Of a DNA stretch of 35,812 nt, positions 6,480-13,743 are shown one piece after another; position 1 is the first letter of the stretch, and the number at the start of each line of letters is the position of its first letter. Below the pieces are notes generated by a model, which had not been told where the DNA came from, made no database searches, and saw only the letters and a program-made list of their open reading frames with translations. Source of the stretch: PALSA-1336 sp964592725 (GTDB lineage: Bacteria > Patescibacteriota > Doudnabacteria > UBA920); NCBI GenBank assembly GCA_964592725.1, contig CAZQFQ010000010.1:1-35812 (forward strand), given 5' to 3'. A program made the translations under genes and the position numbers.

Positions 6480-6508
6480 ATTTTAGCAGAAACCGCCTTA
6501 ATTGGCAA
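6480..6508 (-). promoter_or_regulatory. Sigma70 promoter of the 5974-6429 gene
   Basis: Minus-strand TTGCCA (6508-6503), 17-bp spacer, TAAAAT (6485-6480). The leader is about 45 nt. Confidence 0.65.
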
Positions 6509-6595
6509 TGCCATCGCTATTTTAAATTTTTTGGGAAAGTGCTAAGATAAAGAAACCACGGCAATCTTAAAAGCTCTTATTATGTAAGAGGTCTT

Positions 6596-7033
6596 ATGTA
6601 TTATTTTGCTTACGGTTCAAGCATGAATTTTCACCAAATGCGCAGGGTGTGCGGCTGGCATTTTACAATGTTAGGCCGGGCCGTCCTGCCGGATTTTGAA
6701 TTTGGCTTGGACTTGCGGGGCTATGCCAATATCCGGCCAAAGAGCGGCGCAAAAGTCCACGGCATTTTATATAATATAGATGAGCAGGTGCTGGCGCCTT
6801 TGGACGAATACGAAGGTGTCCCAAATGTTTTTGACCGCGCGGAAGTGGAAGTAAAAGACAAAGACGGAACAGAGCGTAAAGCCTGGGTATATTTGGAAAA
6901 ACCCGAGGAATTCGGCGGCAAGCTGGCCAATGAACCCCATTTTAAATTGATTATTGGCGGAGCTATGGCCGGACAGTTGCCGCAGGAGTGGATTAATTTT
7001 TTGGAGTCCTTCTTAAAAAACGACGACGCTTGA
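6596..7033 (+). CDS. Gamma-glutamylcyclotransferase-like (AIG2/GGCT fold) protein
   Basis: The N-terminus MYYFAYGSSMN is the family signature, with the substrate-binding YGSxMN loop at residues 6-11. The catalytic glutamate is in LDEYEG (E71 or E73). Relatives release 5-oxoproline from gamma-glutamyl amines or peptides, or open glutathione, in the cytosol. The length of 145 residues is normal. Its start follows a small hairpin (CTCTTA/TAAGAG, 6574-6590) with AGAGG about 4-5 nt before the ATG. It stands alone, followed by a clear terminator at 7061. The exact substrate is unknown. Confidence 0.85.
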   Translation: MYYFAYGSSMNFHQMRRVCGWHFTMLGRAVLPDFEFGLDLRGYANIRPKSGAKVHGILYNIDEQVLAPLDEYEGVPNVFDRAEVEVKDKDGTERKAWVYLEKPEEFGGKLANEPHFKLIIGGAMAGQLPQEWINFLESFLKNDDA

Positions 7034-7060
7034 TTATCTTATAAATAAAACCGGAATAAA

Positions 7061-7086
7061 CCTCCCCTAGGGAGGTGATTTTTTTA
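7061..7086 (+). terminator. Intrinsic terminator after the GGCT-like gene
   Basis: CCTCCC (7061-7066), loop CTA, GGGAGG (7070-7075), then TGA and a run of seven T. Confidence 0.8.
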
Positions 7087-7097
7087 TCCTGATGGGC

Positions 7098-7103
7098 TAT
7101 AAT
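7098..7103 (+). promoter_or_regulatory. -10 box giving a leaderless AbrB-like transcript
   Basis: TATAAT ends exactly 6 nt before the ATG at 7110, the same geometry as at thpR (352-357 and 364). Confidence 0.6.
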
Positions 7104-7109
7104 ACAAGT

Positions 7110-7304
7110 ATGATCAGAAAAATTTTTAAAACCGGACATTCAGTAGCCGTAACTTTATCTCCCGGCCTTCTTAAAGATATGGGGCTTAAAGTTGGAGACA
7201 CGGTGAAACTTGAAGGGAGCGGGGATAAGGAAGAAATTGTTATCAGCCGCGGCAAAAAGGACAATCAACTGTCTTTAGGGTTAAAGGTGAGGTCAAAATT
7301 GTAG
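7110..7304 (+). CDS. AbrB/MazE-like swapped-hairpin DNA-binding protein
   Basis: A 64-residue protein, MIRKIFKTGHSVAVTLSPGLL, followed by GLKVGDTVKLEG and EEIVISRG. This is the SpoVT-AbrB beta-hairpin fold used by transition-state regulators and MazE-type antitoxins, which bind DNA as dimers. I chose ATG 7110 over the in-frame ATG at 7092 because the earlier one lies upstream of and overlaps the -10 box, so it could not be in this transcript. No toxin gene is adjacent; the next gene is acylphosphatase 44 nt downstream, probably in the same transcript. It may be a stand-alone regulator. Confidence 0.8.
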   Translation: MIRKIFKTGHSVAVTLSPGLLKDMGLKVGDTVKLEGSGDKEEIVISRGKKDNQLSLGLKVRSKL

Positions 7305-7320
7305 AGGGAAGAAATTAAGA

Positions 7321-7346
7321 AATAGGGAAATAGGGAAATAGGGAAA
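7321..7346 (+). repeat. Tandem octamer repeat before acylphosphatase
   Basis: The unit AATAGGGA is repeated about 3.3 times and ends 2 nt before the ATG at 7349. Copies of GGGA may serve as a weak ribosome site. Confidence 0.7.
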
Positions 7347-7348
7347 TT

Positions 7349-7615
7349 ATGGCAAAACACATCAACATAAAAATTTCAGGATGGGTGCAGGGGATTGGTT
7401 TTAGGTATTGCGCTTACGAAAAATTTGCGGAACTGGGACTTGCCGGAAAAGCCGAAAACACACCTGACCGTGGAGTTTTTTTGGACGTGGAGGGTCCCGA
7501 GGAAAAATTGGAGGCTTTGGTGGAGTGGTGCCATAAGGGGCCGGTAGGGGCAAAAGTGGACAGGGTTGAAGTCACCGAATTGCAGGAGCCCTTTGTGCCC
7601 TTAAAAATGGGATAG
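7349..7615 (+). CDS. acyP: Acylphosphatase
   Basis: The small alpha/beta enzyme hydrolyses carboxyl-phosphate bonds in the cytosol. The phosphate-binding loop reads GWVQGIGFRY (residues 11-20) with catalytic R19, and the catalytic asparagine is N37 in AENTPDRGV. The usual N-x-x-D-G-x-V follows loosely as NTPDRGV. At 88 residues it has the standard length, and the C-terminal VDRVEV strand is conserved. It follows the AbrB-like gene by 44 nt and is followed 25 nt later by the first palindrome of the PaaX-like cassette. Confidence 0.93.
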   Translation: MAKHINIKISGWVQGIGFRYCAYEKFAELGLAGKAENTPDRGVFLDVEGPEEKLEALVEWCHKGPVGAKVDRVEVTELQEPFVPLKMG

Positions 7616-7639
7616 GAATCTAAAATTGCGGATTGTAAG

Positions 7640-7675
7640 TATTGCTAAATTTGACGGCCGTCAAATTTAGCAATA
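7640..7675. repeat. Left 36-bp perfect palindrome of cassette 1
   Basis: Half-site TATTGCTAAATTTGACGG, mirrored exactly about 7657/7658. It ends 9 nt before the start codon, so it might also act as an operator or as a 5' hairpin on the message. Confidence 0.92.
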
Positions 7676-7684
7676 AGATAAATT

Positions 7685-8200
7685 ATGCTTCAAACAATAC
7701 CGGAATTAATTTTAGGGGCTTTAACGGGGGATACCGTTGTTTATGCAAGTCCATACGAAACGCCGTATCATTTTGTCAGGCGTTTTCGGGCGATAGAAAA
7801 GCAGCAGTATGATAACGCCGTATGGAAGCTAAAACACAGCGGCAGAATAAAAGTCGTAATAAAGAACAATAAAAAGTTTTTAAAATGCACAAAAAAGGGA
7901 CAATTGCAGATTTTGTTAAAAAAAGCCGGGATTGAAACGTCCGGCAAATGGGACGGTAAGTGGAGATTAATAACGTTTGACATTCCCGAGGCATATAGGG
8001 AAAAGCGGGCGCTATTTAGAGATCTTTTGAAAAGAAATAACTTTGTTTTTTTGCAGGCCAGCGTTTTTATCAGCCCATATCCTTTAAATGCGGAGGCTCT
8101 TGGCTATTTAGAGAAATCGGGGCTAATTGACTTTGTGAGAATTTTTAGAGTTGATAAAATGGACAACGATAAAAAATTGAGAATAAAGTTTAACCTGTAA
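7685..8200 (+). CDS. Short PaaX-like protein with Cas2-like domain
   Basis: A 171-residue protein: a predicted winged-helix part (about 1-80, with KLKHSGRIKVV and KKGQLQILL), then a ferredoxin-like Cas2/PaaX-middle domain. The second domain shows WDGKWR (89-94), FDIPE (98-102), a basic helix KRALFRDLLKR, LQASVF and ISPYPLN (129-135). Full PaaX repressors are about 270-300 residues with a further C-terminal domain, missing here. Such proteins are often labelled Cas2 in Patescibacteria, but no CRISPR array or cas gene is present. No Shine-Dalgarno is visible. The palindromes on both sides make two readings possible: a repressor binding palindromic operators, or a nuclease-like protein acting on the hairpins. 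Residue pattern is shared with 26655-27191 although the N-terminal halves differ greatly. Confidence 0.82.
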   Translation: MLQTIPELILGALTGDTVVYASPYETPYHFVRRFRAIEKQQYDNAVWKLKHSGRIKVVIKNNKKFLKCTKKGQLQILLKKAGIETSGKWDGKWRLITFDIPEAYREKRALFRDLLKRNNFVFLQASVFISPYPLNAEALGYLEKSGLIDFVRIFRVDKMDNDKKLRIKFNL

Positions 8201-8205
8201 AATTA

Positions 8206-8241
8206 TATTGCTGTTTTTGACGGCCGTCAAAAACAGCAATA
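8206..8241. repeat. Right 36-bp perfect palindrome of cassette 1
   Basis: Half-site TATTGCTGTTTTTGACGG, mirrored exactly about 8223/8224, beginning 5 nt after the stop codon. No T-run follows, so it is not a standard terminator. Confidence 0.92.
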
Positions 8242-8277
8242 GTTGGTTATTTTAACATTTATAGCCGCACAACCGTT

Positions 8278-8472
8278 ATGTTTATGAAATTAAAATTCCA
8301 CACGGAGACAAAGATTATTTTTGCGGTTTTGGTTTTAATAATTATTGCTGCGGTTATTTTTATTGCTTTAAATTACCGGAAATTAAAACAGCCCAATCCG
8401 GTTTCCCAAAATTTGGCTGTGCATGCCCAGGTTAAGGCCGCTAGTGTGCCGATACGGCCACGGGGCAATTAA
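8278..8472 (+). CDS. Small single-span membrane protein, hypothetical
   Basis: MFMKLKFHTETKIIFAVLVLIIIAAVIFIALNYRK... gives a short basic N-terminus, one strong hydrophobic segment at about residues 13-30, then a short polar tail of 64 residues in all. A second ATG at 8284 is equally possible. It ends 20 nt before the PEBP-family gene, which has a similar N-terminal anchor, and may be co-transcribed. No family recognised. Confidence 0.5.
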   Translation: MFMKLKFHTETKIIFAVLVLIIIAAVIFIALNYRKLKQPNPVSQNLAVHAQVKAASVPIRPRGN

Positions 8473-8492
8473 AGAATTTGTCTTTAACAAAT

Positions 8493-9065
8493 ATGAAAAA
8501 GTTGATTTCTTCCGCCGTTATCATAATTATTTTATGTTTGGCCGCTTTTGTTATTTATAAATATTCCGGCAATAAGACGGTAACTTTCAGCGATCAAAGC
8601 CAGCAAACAATTAACACAACTACGCCTATGACCATTACAAGTTCCGCTTTTTTGGATAATCAAGCCATCCCTAAACAATATACCTGCGACGGCATTGGAA
8701 TAAATCCGCCCCTGCAATTTTCAAATGTGCCGAGCGAGGCCAAAAGTTTGGCTTTGCTGGTGGAAGATCCCGACGCGCCGACGGGTACGTGGATCCACTG
8801 GCTAATGTGGAATATTTCGGCCTCAACCACGCAAATTTCCGAGAACTCGGTTCCCCAGGGGGCAATCCAGGGGCAGGGAAGCAGCGGGCAAAACGTTTAC
8901 GGCGCGCCGTGCCCGCCTTCGGGAATCCACCATTATATTTTTAATGTTTACGCCTTGGATACCGAACTTGAGCTACCTTCTTATTCTACGGCAGAAAATT
9001 TGCAGACCGCCATGCAGGGCCATATTATTTCCCAGGCACAAATTATCGGGATTTATGGGAGATAG
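8493..9065 (+). CDS. YbhB/YbcL (PEBP-like) protein with N-terminal membrane anchor
   Basis: After a hydrophobic signal or anchor (MKKLISSAVIIIILCLAAFVIY) comes the PEBP fold: ITSSAFLDNQAIPKQYTCDG near the N-terminus, the LLVEDPDAPTGTWIHWLMWNI core containing the conserved DPDAP ligand-pocket motif, and GPxPP-like GAPCPPSGIHHYIFNVYALD. Bacterial members are of uncertain function; some are proposed to bind phosphate-containing ligands or inhibit proteases. The start at ATG 8493 gives a sensible signal segment, whereas a TTG at 8478 would only add MSLTN. With the anchor it should act outside the membrane. Confidence 0.9.
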   Translation: MKKLISSAVIIIILCLAAFVIYKYSGNKTVTFSDQSQQTINTTTPMTITSSAFLDNQAIPKQYTCDGIGINPPLQFSNVPSEAKSLALLVEDPDAPTGTWIHWLMWNISASTTQISENSVPQGAIQGQGSSGQNVYGAPCPPSGIHHYIFNVYALDTELELPSYSTAENLQTAMQGHIISQAQIIGIYGR

Positions 9066-9169
9066 AGGGGTAGCAAAGTAGAAAGTAGAAAGTTAAAAGG
9101 CAGACCGCGGCAACGACATCGCCAGGGCTTTTTTGTTTGCGAACTGGATTTATCGATTCCTTTGGAATA

Positions 9170-9178
9170 TGGTATAAT
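9170..9178 (+). promoter_or_regulatory. Extended -10 promoter of the pilus-like operon
   Basis: TGGTATAAT at 9170-9178, 125 nt before the first pilin start. A weak GC-rich stretch followed by six T (9119-9135) before it may terminate the PEBP gene. The leader repeats AAAGCGGTGCCGG, which also occurs at 9369-9380 inside the pilin gene. Confidence 0.55.
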
Positions 9179-9303
9179 AAAATTGAATAAATTCAGCTTC
9201 CAATCAAGTTTTTTGGTAGTCATAATCGGCGCGCAGTTATGCTATCCCAACTATTTGGATTTGAGAAAAGCGGTGCCGGATAAAATGGGTTTTTGAAACA
9301 AAA

Positions 9304-11133
9304 ATGACTCTTATCGGCAGAAAAAAAAATAATTTGGCTCCGTCCGGCGACGTTTTAATCCAAATTAAAAGCGGTGCCGGGTTTACGTTAATGGAACTTT
9401 TGGTTACCATCGCGATTTTTGCCATTTTGACGGCCGGGGTTTTAGGGACTATTGCCGCCACTGCCAAGGCGGTTAAAATGTCCCGGGAAAAAACCATTTT
9501 GTCCAGTTTGTCCAATTACTATCTGGAAGTCGTCAGGAATATGCCATACAGCCAGGTTGGTACGCTACAGGGAAATCCTCACGGCTCTTTGCCGGACCAG
9601 CCAAACTCAATAAGTCAGGTTATTAACGGCACGACTTATAAAATTTATTATGAAGTGAATTACTATCACGACCCGGCCGATACCTCCGTCGGCACGGCGG
9701 ACTATAAAATGGTAAAAATGAGCATCTTAAATTCCGCCAGCGGCCAGATAACGGATTTCCAGACCACGGTGGTTCCGCAGGGCGTTATCAGCAATCCAAA
9801 CACCGGCGCGCTCCAGGTAAATGTCATCAACGCCCAGGGCCAACCGCTGATTGGGGCGAACGTAAATATTACTTATCCGCCGACTCCTCCGTATACTTAT
9901 AATTTACCGGACGTCACAAACCAAAGCGGCCAGGTGCTGGAAGTCGGTTTGCCCGGTGCCGTTAATAGTTATCGGATTTCGGCCACGGAGCCCGGCTTTT
10001 CCACCGACAGCACTACCCCCATAACCGTTCAAAATCCAAACCCTGTCCACCCGGATGCCACCGTGGCCAGCGGCACCATTACCCAGCTGACTTTATCCAT
10101 TGACCAGCTGGCCAATTTAAACATCAAAACGTTAAGTTCCACCTGCCAGCCTTTAAACGGCGTGAATTTAAACGTGTCCGGAGCCAAACTTATAGGCACA
10201 AGCCCCAATGTTATTAAATTTAACAATAATTATTCTTCGTCCGCCGGAGCCATTCCTTTAAATAATATTGAATGGGATACATATACGCCGACTTTGCTTA
10301 CCGGCCAGAGCGTAATTACCTACGGCACGTCTCCGGTTCAGCAAATTACCGTTTTGCCTAATACCTCACAGACTTTTACAATGATTTTAGGATCCAACGC
10401 CACGGCCAACAGTTTATTGGTAATCGTTAAAGACGCATCTTCCTCAACGGCATTGGAAAACGCTTCGGTGACGCTGACCGACGGCGGCAGTTATACCCAG
10501 ACATTGCTGACCGGCGGGAGCGTGTGGCTCCAGAACAACTGGGCCGGCGGGAGCGGCCAGGCGCTGTGGTCAAGTTCCACGCCGAGTATGTATTTTCAGG
10601 ATAACGGTAATGTTAACGTAAGCACGGCCGGGCAGGTAACGCTAAAAAAAATCGGCAACAGTTACACCAACGCGACCGGAACTTTGGTAAGTTCGGCTTT
10701 TGACACGGGGACCAACGCGACCAACTATACCATTTTGTCCTGGGCGCCGGCTTCCCAAAGCGCTTCTACCACAGTAGTTTTCCAAGTAGCGGCCAATAAC
10801 GACGATGCCACCTGGAATTACGTCGGGCCGGACGATACGGCAAATACGTATTTTACTTCACCGGGCCAGGATATGGGCAGTATTTTGGATAACAACGAAT
10901 TTTTCCGCTACAAAGTTTTTTTGTCCACGGCCAACACTACTAAAACCCCCACGTTGACTTCGGTTAACGTAAATTTTGTCACCGGCTGTTTTACGCCCGG
11001 GCAGGTAATTTTTACCGGGCTTTCCAACAAAAAATATTATGTTACCGTTTCCATGTCCGGATATCAGACGCAAAGCAACCTGCCCGTAACCGTCAACGGC
11101 AACCAGCCGTTTCAGGTATTAATGAGCCCTTAG
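9304..11133 (+). CDS. Large prepilin-like protein with carboxypeptidase-regulatory-like domains
   Basis: A type IV prepilin signal, GAGFTLMELLVTIAIFAIL, has the processing site after G26, with F at +1 and the required E at +5. The hydrophobic helix that packs into pilus cores follows. At 609 residues it is far larger than ordinary pilins (130-200). After the helix and a short pilin-like region come beta-rich segments, among them GALQVNVINAQGQPLIGANVNITYP (about residues 172-196) and a second LNIKTLSSTCQPLNGVNLNVSG (about 273-294), both like carboxypeptidase-regulatory domains. The C-terminus ends with PVTVNGNQPFQVLMSP. It is likely a minor or tip pilin displayed outside the cell. It starts the operon and is followed 2 nt later by a second prepilin. 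Confidence 0.85.
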   Translation: MTLIGRKKNNLAPSGDVLIQIKSGAGFTLMELLVTIAIFAILTAGVLGTIAATAKAVKMSREKTILSSLSNYYLEVVRNMPYSQVGTLQGNPHGSLPDQPNSISQVINGTTYKIYYEVNYYHDPADTSVGTADYKMVKMSILNSASGQITDFQTTVVPQGVISNPNTGALQVNVINAQGQPLIGANVNITYPPTPPYTYNLPDVTNQSGQVLEVGLPGAVNSYRISATEPGFSTDSTTPITVQNPNPVHPDATVASGTITQLTLSIDQLANLNIKTLSSTCQPLNGVNLNVSGAKLIGTSPNVIKFNNNYSSSAGAIPLNNIEWDTYTPTLLTGQSVITYGTSPVQQITVLPNTSQTFTMILGSNATANSLLVIVKDASSSTALENASVTLTDGGSYTQTLLTGGSVWLQNNWAGGSGQALWSSSTPSMYFQDNGNVNVSTAGQVTLKKIGNSYTNATGTLVSSAFDTGTNATNYTILSWAPASQSASTTVVFQVAANNDDATWNYVGPDDTANTYFTSPGQDMGSILDNNEFFRYKVFLSTANTTKTPTLTSVNVNFVTGCFTPGQVIFTGLSNKKYYVTVSMSGYQTQSNLPVTVNGNQPFQVLMSP

Positions 11134-11135
11134 TT

Positions 11136-11780
11136 ATGGAAATTCCAAATTCCAAATTCCAAATTCCAAATTCCAATCGAGGATTTACCCTGGTTGAATT
11201 GCTAGTGGCGATTTTTGGCTTCAGCCTGATAGTCTGGGGCTTAATCACCCTTTCCGCCAATATTTTTTTATTTTCCGGCCAGCAAAGCGGTTTGTTAAGC
11301 GATACCGATCAGGCCAGAAATTTGGCTTTCCAAATATCTTCCGAACTTCGCAACGCGCAGACCGGTCAAAACGGCGCGTATGTTTTGGACACGGCGGCCA
11401 CAAGCACGATTATTTTTTATTCGCCGGTGGCGATTGCCGGCCCTTCCGTGGAAAGAGTCCGCTACTTTGTGCAAAACGGCCAGCTGTGGAAGGGCGTTAC
11501 GCAATATAACGGCAGCGGTTACAATACCACAACGGAGCAAACTTATATGGTGCAAAAGGACCTGGCCAACGGCGCAAATCCGGTATTTTATTATTATGAC
11601 GGAACATATATAGGCTCTTCCACCCAGACCTCTCTGGCCGCGCCGGTAAATGTCACCCAGGTAAAATTTGTTAAAGTAAATATCCAAGTTTATAATAAAG
11701 CCGGAGTCAAAAACACCAATAGCTACACGGTAACCTCCGGCGCGGCAATTAGAAATTTAAAAACGAATTTAGGACAGTGA
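11136..11780 (+). CDS. Prepilin-like protein
   Basis: The processing site lies in NRGFTLVELLVAIFGFSLIVWGL, with glycine before F and glutamate at +5. The 214-residue protein resembles PilW/PilV-type minor pilins in order and size, with AVAG- and Q-rich stretches after the helix. Its first 16 residues (IPNSKFQIPNSN) are encoded by a TTCCAAA tandem repeat at 11139-11175, so the leader peptide seems to have been lengthened by repeat growth. It starts 2 nt after the stop of the previous gene. Confidence 0.85.
   Translation: MEIPNSKFQIPNSNRGFTLVELLVAIFGFSLIVWGLITLSANIFLFSGQQSGLLSDTDQARNLAFQISSELRNAQTGQNGAYVLDTAATSTIIFYSPVAIAGPSVERVRYFVQNGQLWKGVTQYNGSGYNTTTEQTYMVQKDLANGANPVFYYYDGTYIGSSTQTSLAAPVNVTQVKFVKVNIQVYNKAGVKNTNSYTVTSGAAIRNLKTNLGQ
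11139..11175 (+). repeat. TTCCAAA tandem microrepeat encoding the pilin leader peptide
   Basis: Five TTCCAAA-type heptads in a row within the first codons of the 11136 gene. Confidence 0.75.
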
Positions 11781-11789
11781 CCATTCTTA

Positions 11790-11881
11790 CTGTCTTTACT
11801 AACTACTAATCTTTACGAATATACTAACGCCGATTGTCATAAGTTAGTATATTAGTACCGATTCGTAGTTAGTAAAGACAG
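11790..11881. repeat. 92-bp inverted repeat between pilin genes
   Basis: CTGTCTTTACTAACTAC (11790-11806) is exactly mirrored by GTAGTTAGTAAAGACAG (11865-11881). An inner ATACTAAC/GTTAGTAT stem lies at about 11820-11842. Inside the operon this would form a long hairpin in the message, or it may be a small mobile repeat. Confidence 0.85.
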
Positions 11882-11899
11882 GATTGATAAGCGTATTTT

Positions 11900-13321
11900 A
11901 TGTCAAATCTAAAATCAAAAATCTTAAATCATAAATCCGCCGATGGAAGCATCCTAATTTTCACCGTCATCATTATTTTTATTTTTAGTCTGGTGATGCT
12001 CGGGCTTTTGAGTTACGCCACAATGCAGATTCGGGTTACGCGGAGCGCCGTTTTTGACCAGCAGGCTTTCCAAATAGCCGAAGCCGGCGCCAATTATTAC
12101 CAGTGGCATTTATCATTTTTTCCCACGGATTTTTGGGACGGCCACGCCAGCACCACGCCGGGGCCTTACGTGCATAATTATTTTGACACCGATACGGGAC
12201 AACTCATCGGGCAATTTAGCTTAAATATTACCCCGCCGGCGACCGGCACCACGGTTACCACCATACAGTCCACCGGGACGACTATCGGCGATGCCAAAGA
12301 AAAGCGGGTGATTACGGTTCTCTACGGCATTCCCAGCCTGGCGCAGTACGCTTTTTTAACCAACGGCGATATTTGGATAGGTCCTAACGAGAGCGTCAAC
12401 GGGCCGTTTTTCAGCAACGGGGGCATCCGTTTTGACGGCACCGGCAACGCGCCGATTATGTCGGCCAAAAGCACTTACACCTGCCAAAGCTGGTCGGGCA
12501 GTCCGTGTCCGGCTACCGAAAACGGAATTTGGGGAGCGGCGCCCGGGTCCACCAAAAATTTTTGGCAATATCCCGTGCCTAACGTGGATTTTTCCAGCAT
12601 CACGGCCAACCTGGCCACTTTAAAAAGTAGCGCCCAAACCGGCGGGATTTATCTGGCCCCGTCCAACGCCCAGGGTTATTCTTTGGTGTTTAAATCCGAC
12701 GGCACCGTGGATTTTTACAAAGTAACATCGCTAAACAGCGATCCTTCCGGTTCGGATGTTAACGGCGTCACCCAAAACAAAAGCGTGGACTATAATGTTT
12801 CGAGCGGGCGGACTTTTTTGTACAACAAATCCATCCCCTCAAACGGCATTATTTATGTGGAAGACAACACCTGGGTGGAAGGCACGGTAAAAGGGAGGGT
12901 GATAGTGGCGGCGGCCAGCCTGCCTTATAACGCCAACACCGCCCCTAACATTATGGTGCAAAACAGCGTTGTTTACGCGGCCAAAGACGGCACAAATTCT
13001 TTGGGGTTGATTGCCCAGCAGAATTTTTTAATTGGCTATCTGGCGCCGAACAATTTGGAAATAGACGGCGCTATAATCGCGCAAAACGGAAGCGCGGAAC
13101 ATTATGACTGGAGCGGCGACACTAAAAATTTAATTACCATTTACGGCGCCACCGCCAGCAACGGCACCTGGACGTGGACCTGGGTTGACGGGAATAATAA
13201 TTGTATATCCGGCTATTGTTCAACCAGTACAACCTACGATTCAAACTTACTTTATTCTCCGCCGCCGTCGTTTCCTTTGTCTTCGGCGGGGTATCAGCAA
13301 ATAAGCTGGAGCAGTAATTAA
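11900..13321 (+). CDS. PilX-like pilus assembly protein
   Basis: The N-terminus has a short polar stretch, then DGSILIFTVIIIFIFSLVMLGLLSYATMQI, a hydrophobic helix like that of PilX-type proteins in which the prepilin motif is degenerate and the +5 glutamate is absent. FQIAEAGANYYQWHL follows, matching the conserved AEAG segment of that family. The rest of the 473 residues is beta-rich and secreted, ending in repetitive Ser/Gly/Asn. It lies third in the operon after two prepilins. The first codons (SNLKSKILNHKS) come from an AAATC/ATAAA microrepeat similar to one at 30100-30160. Confidence 0.75.
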   Translation: MSNLKSKILNHKSADGSILIFTVIIIFIFSLVMLGLLSYATMQIRVTRSAVFDQQAFQIAEAGANYYQWHLSFFPTDFWDGHASTTPGPYVHNYFDTDTGQLIGQFSLNITPPATGTTVTTIQSTGTTIGDAKEKRVITVLYGIPSLAQYAFLTNGDIWIGPNESVNGPFFSNGGIRFDGTGNAPIMSAKSTYTCQSWSGSPCPATENGIWGAAPGSTKNFWQYPVPNVDFSSITANLATLKSSAQTGGIYLAPSNAQGYSLVFKSDGTVDFYKVTSLNSDPSGSDVNGVTQNKSVDYNVSSGRTFLYNKSIPSNGIIYVEDNTWVEGTVKGRVIVAAASLPYNANTAPNIMVQNSVVYAAKDGTNSLGLIAQQNFLIGYLAPNNLEIDGAIIAQNGSAEHYDWSGDTKNLITIYGATASNGTWTWTWVDGNNNCISGYCSTSTTYDSNLLYSPPPSFPLSSAGYQQISWSSN

Positions 13322-13323
13322 GC

Positions 13324-13395
13324 ATTGACAAAATTGAACATAATTTAAAAAATTGACAAAATTAAAATGAAGCCTTTTTTTAAATTTTGTCAATA
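13324..13395. repeat. ATTGACAAAATT microrepeats with a hairpin
   Basis: ATTGACAAAATT occurs twice directly (about 13324 and 13352), and AAATTTTGTCAAT (about 13382-13394) is the inverted copy that closes a hairpin just before the ATG at 13402. More copies flank the palindrome at 15059-15096. Confidence 0.65.
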
Positions 13396-13401
13396 ATATT
13401 T

Positions 13402-13743
13402 ATGAAATACCTTCTTGCCATCCTAATTTCTTTTGCTGTTATCAACCCGGTTTTGGCTGCCAAAACCGTAAAGGGGAGTGTTCCCGTTGTTCAGCCGCTT
13501 CAGCCGCCTCCGGCCGGAGTTTCTCCGGCTTTTAACAGAAGCGTCCAGTATCAGGATCCCAATTTTGTTCCAATCAACGGCCGCCAAAACCCGCAAAATA
13601 ATCAGCCCGGACAAACCTCCGTCCCAACCAGAACTTCATCGGTAGCTATGCAAAAGGGCGGCTATTACATTTGGTGGCTGATTGTTTTGTTGATTGTTTT
13701 TGTTTTGGGATTTTGGATTTATAAGAGGAGCAAATCTGAATGA
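13402..13743 (+). CDS. Small secreted/membrane protein of the pilus-like operon
   Basis: A 113-residue protein with signal peptide MKYLLAILISFAVINPVLAA, a Pro/Gln/Asn-rich middle, and a C-terminal membrane span YYIWWLIVLLIVFVLGFWIY followed by KRSK. The span suggests anchoring with the middle outside. ATG 13402 is preferred over 13387 because it gives a proper signal peptide. Its stop overlaps the next start (ATGA at 13740-13743), so the two are translationally coupled. No family recognised. Confidence 0.7.
   Translation: MKYLLAILISFAVINPVLAAKTVKGSVPVVQPLQPPPAGVSPAFNRSVQYQDPNFVPINGRQNPQNNQPGQTSVPTRTSSVAMQKGGYYIWWLIVLLIVFVLGFWIYKRSKSE

Larger units (their letters stand above)
7640..8241 (+). 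mobile_element. Palindrome-bracketed single-gene cassette with a PaaX/Cas2-like gene (cassette 1)
   Basis: Two perfect 36-bp palindromes, 7640-7675 and 8206-8241, enclose one gene (7685-8200) with only 9 nt and 5 nt between. The half-sites are TATTGCTAAATTTGACGG and TATTGCTGTTTTTGACGG. They differ at three adjacent positions (AAA against GTT), and each difference is matched on the opposite arm, so pairing is kept while sequence changes. Both centres are CGGCCG. The same layout with related palindromes recurs at 26603-27251. I see no target duplication, so mobility is inferred from the arrangement and from the solo palindrome in thpR. Confidence 0.6.

Noticed and set aside
5953..6550. Plus-strand frames opposite the secreted orphan gene
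   Set aside because: The minus strand has promoter, ribosome site, signal peptide and terminator; the plus frames have none of these.
7110..7304. Complete toxin-antitoxin pair
   Set aside because: The AbrB/MazE-like protein is clear, but the adjacent gene is acylphosphatase and no MazF/PIN/RelE-like toxin is near.
7685..8200. True CRISPR Cas2 gene
   Set aside because: The domain is Cas2-like, but the protein has an extra winged-helix half. No repeat-spacer array, cas1 or other cas gene is present in the window.
8206..8241. Ordinary intrinsic terminator
   Set aside because: The stem is long and perfect, but there is no T-run, and a matching palindrome lies before the start codon.
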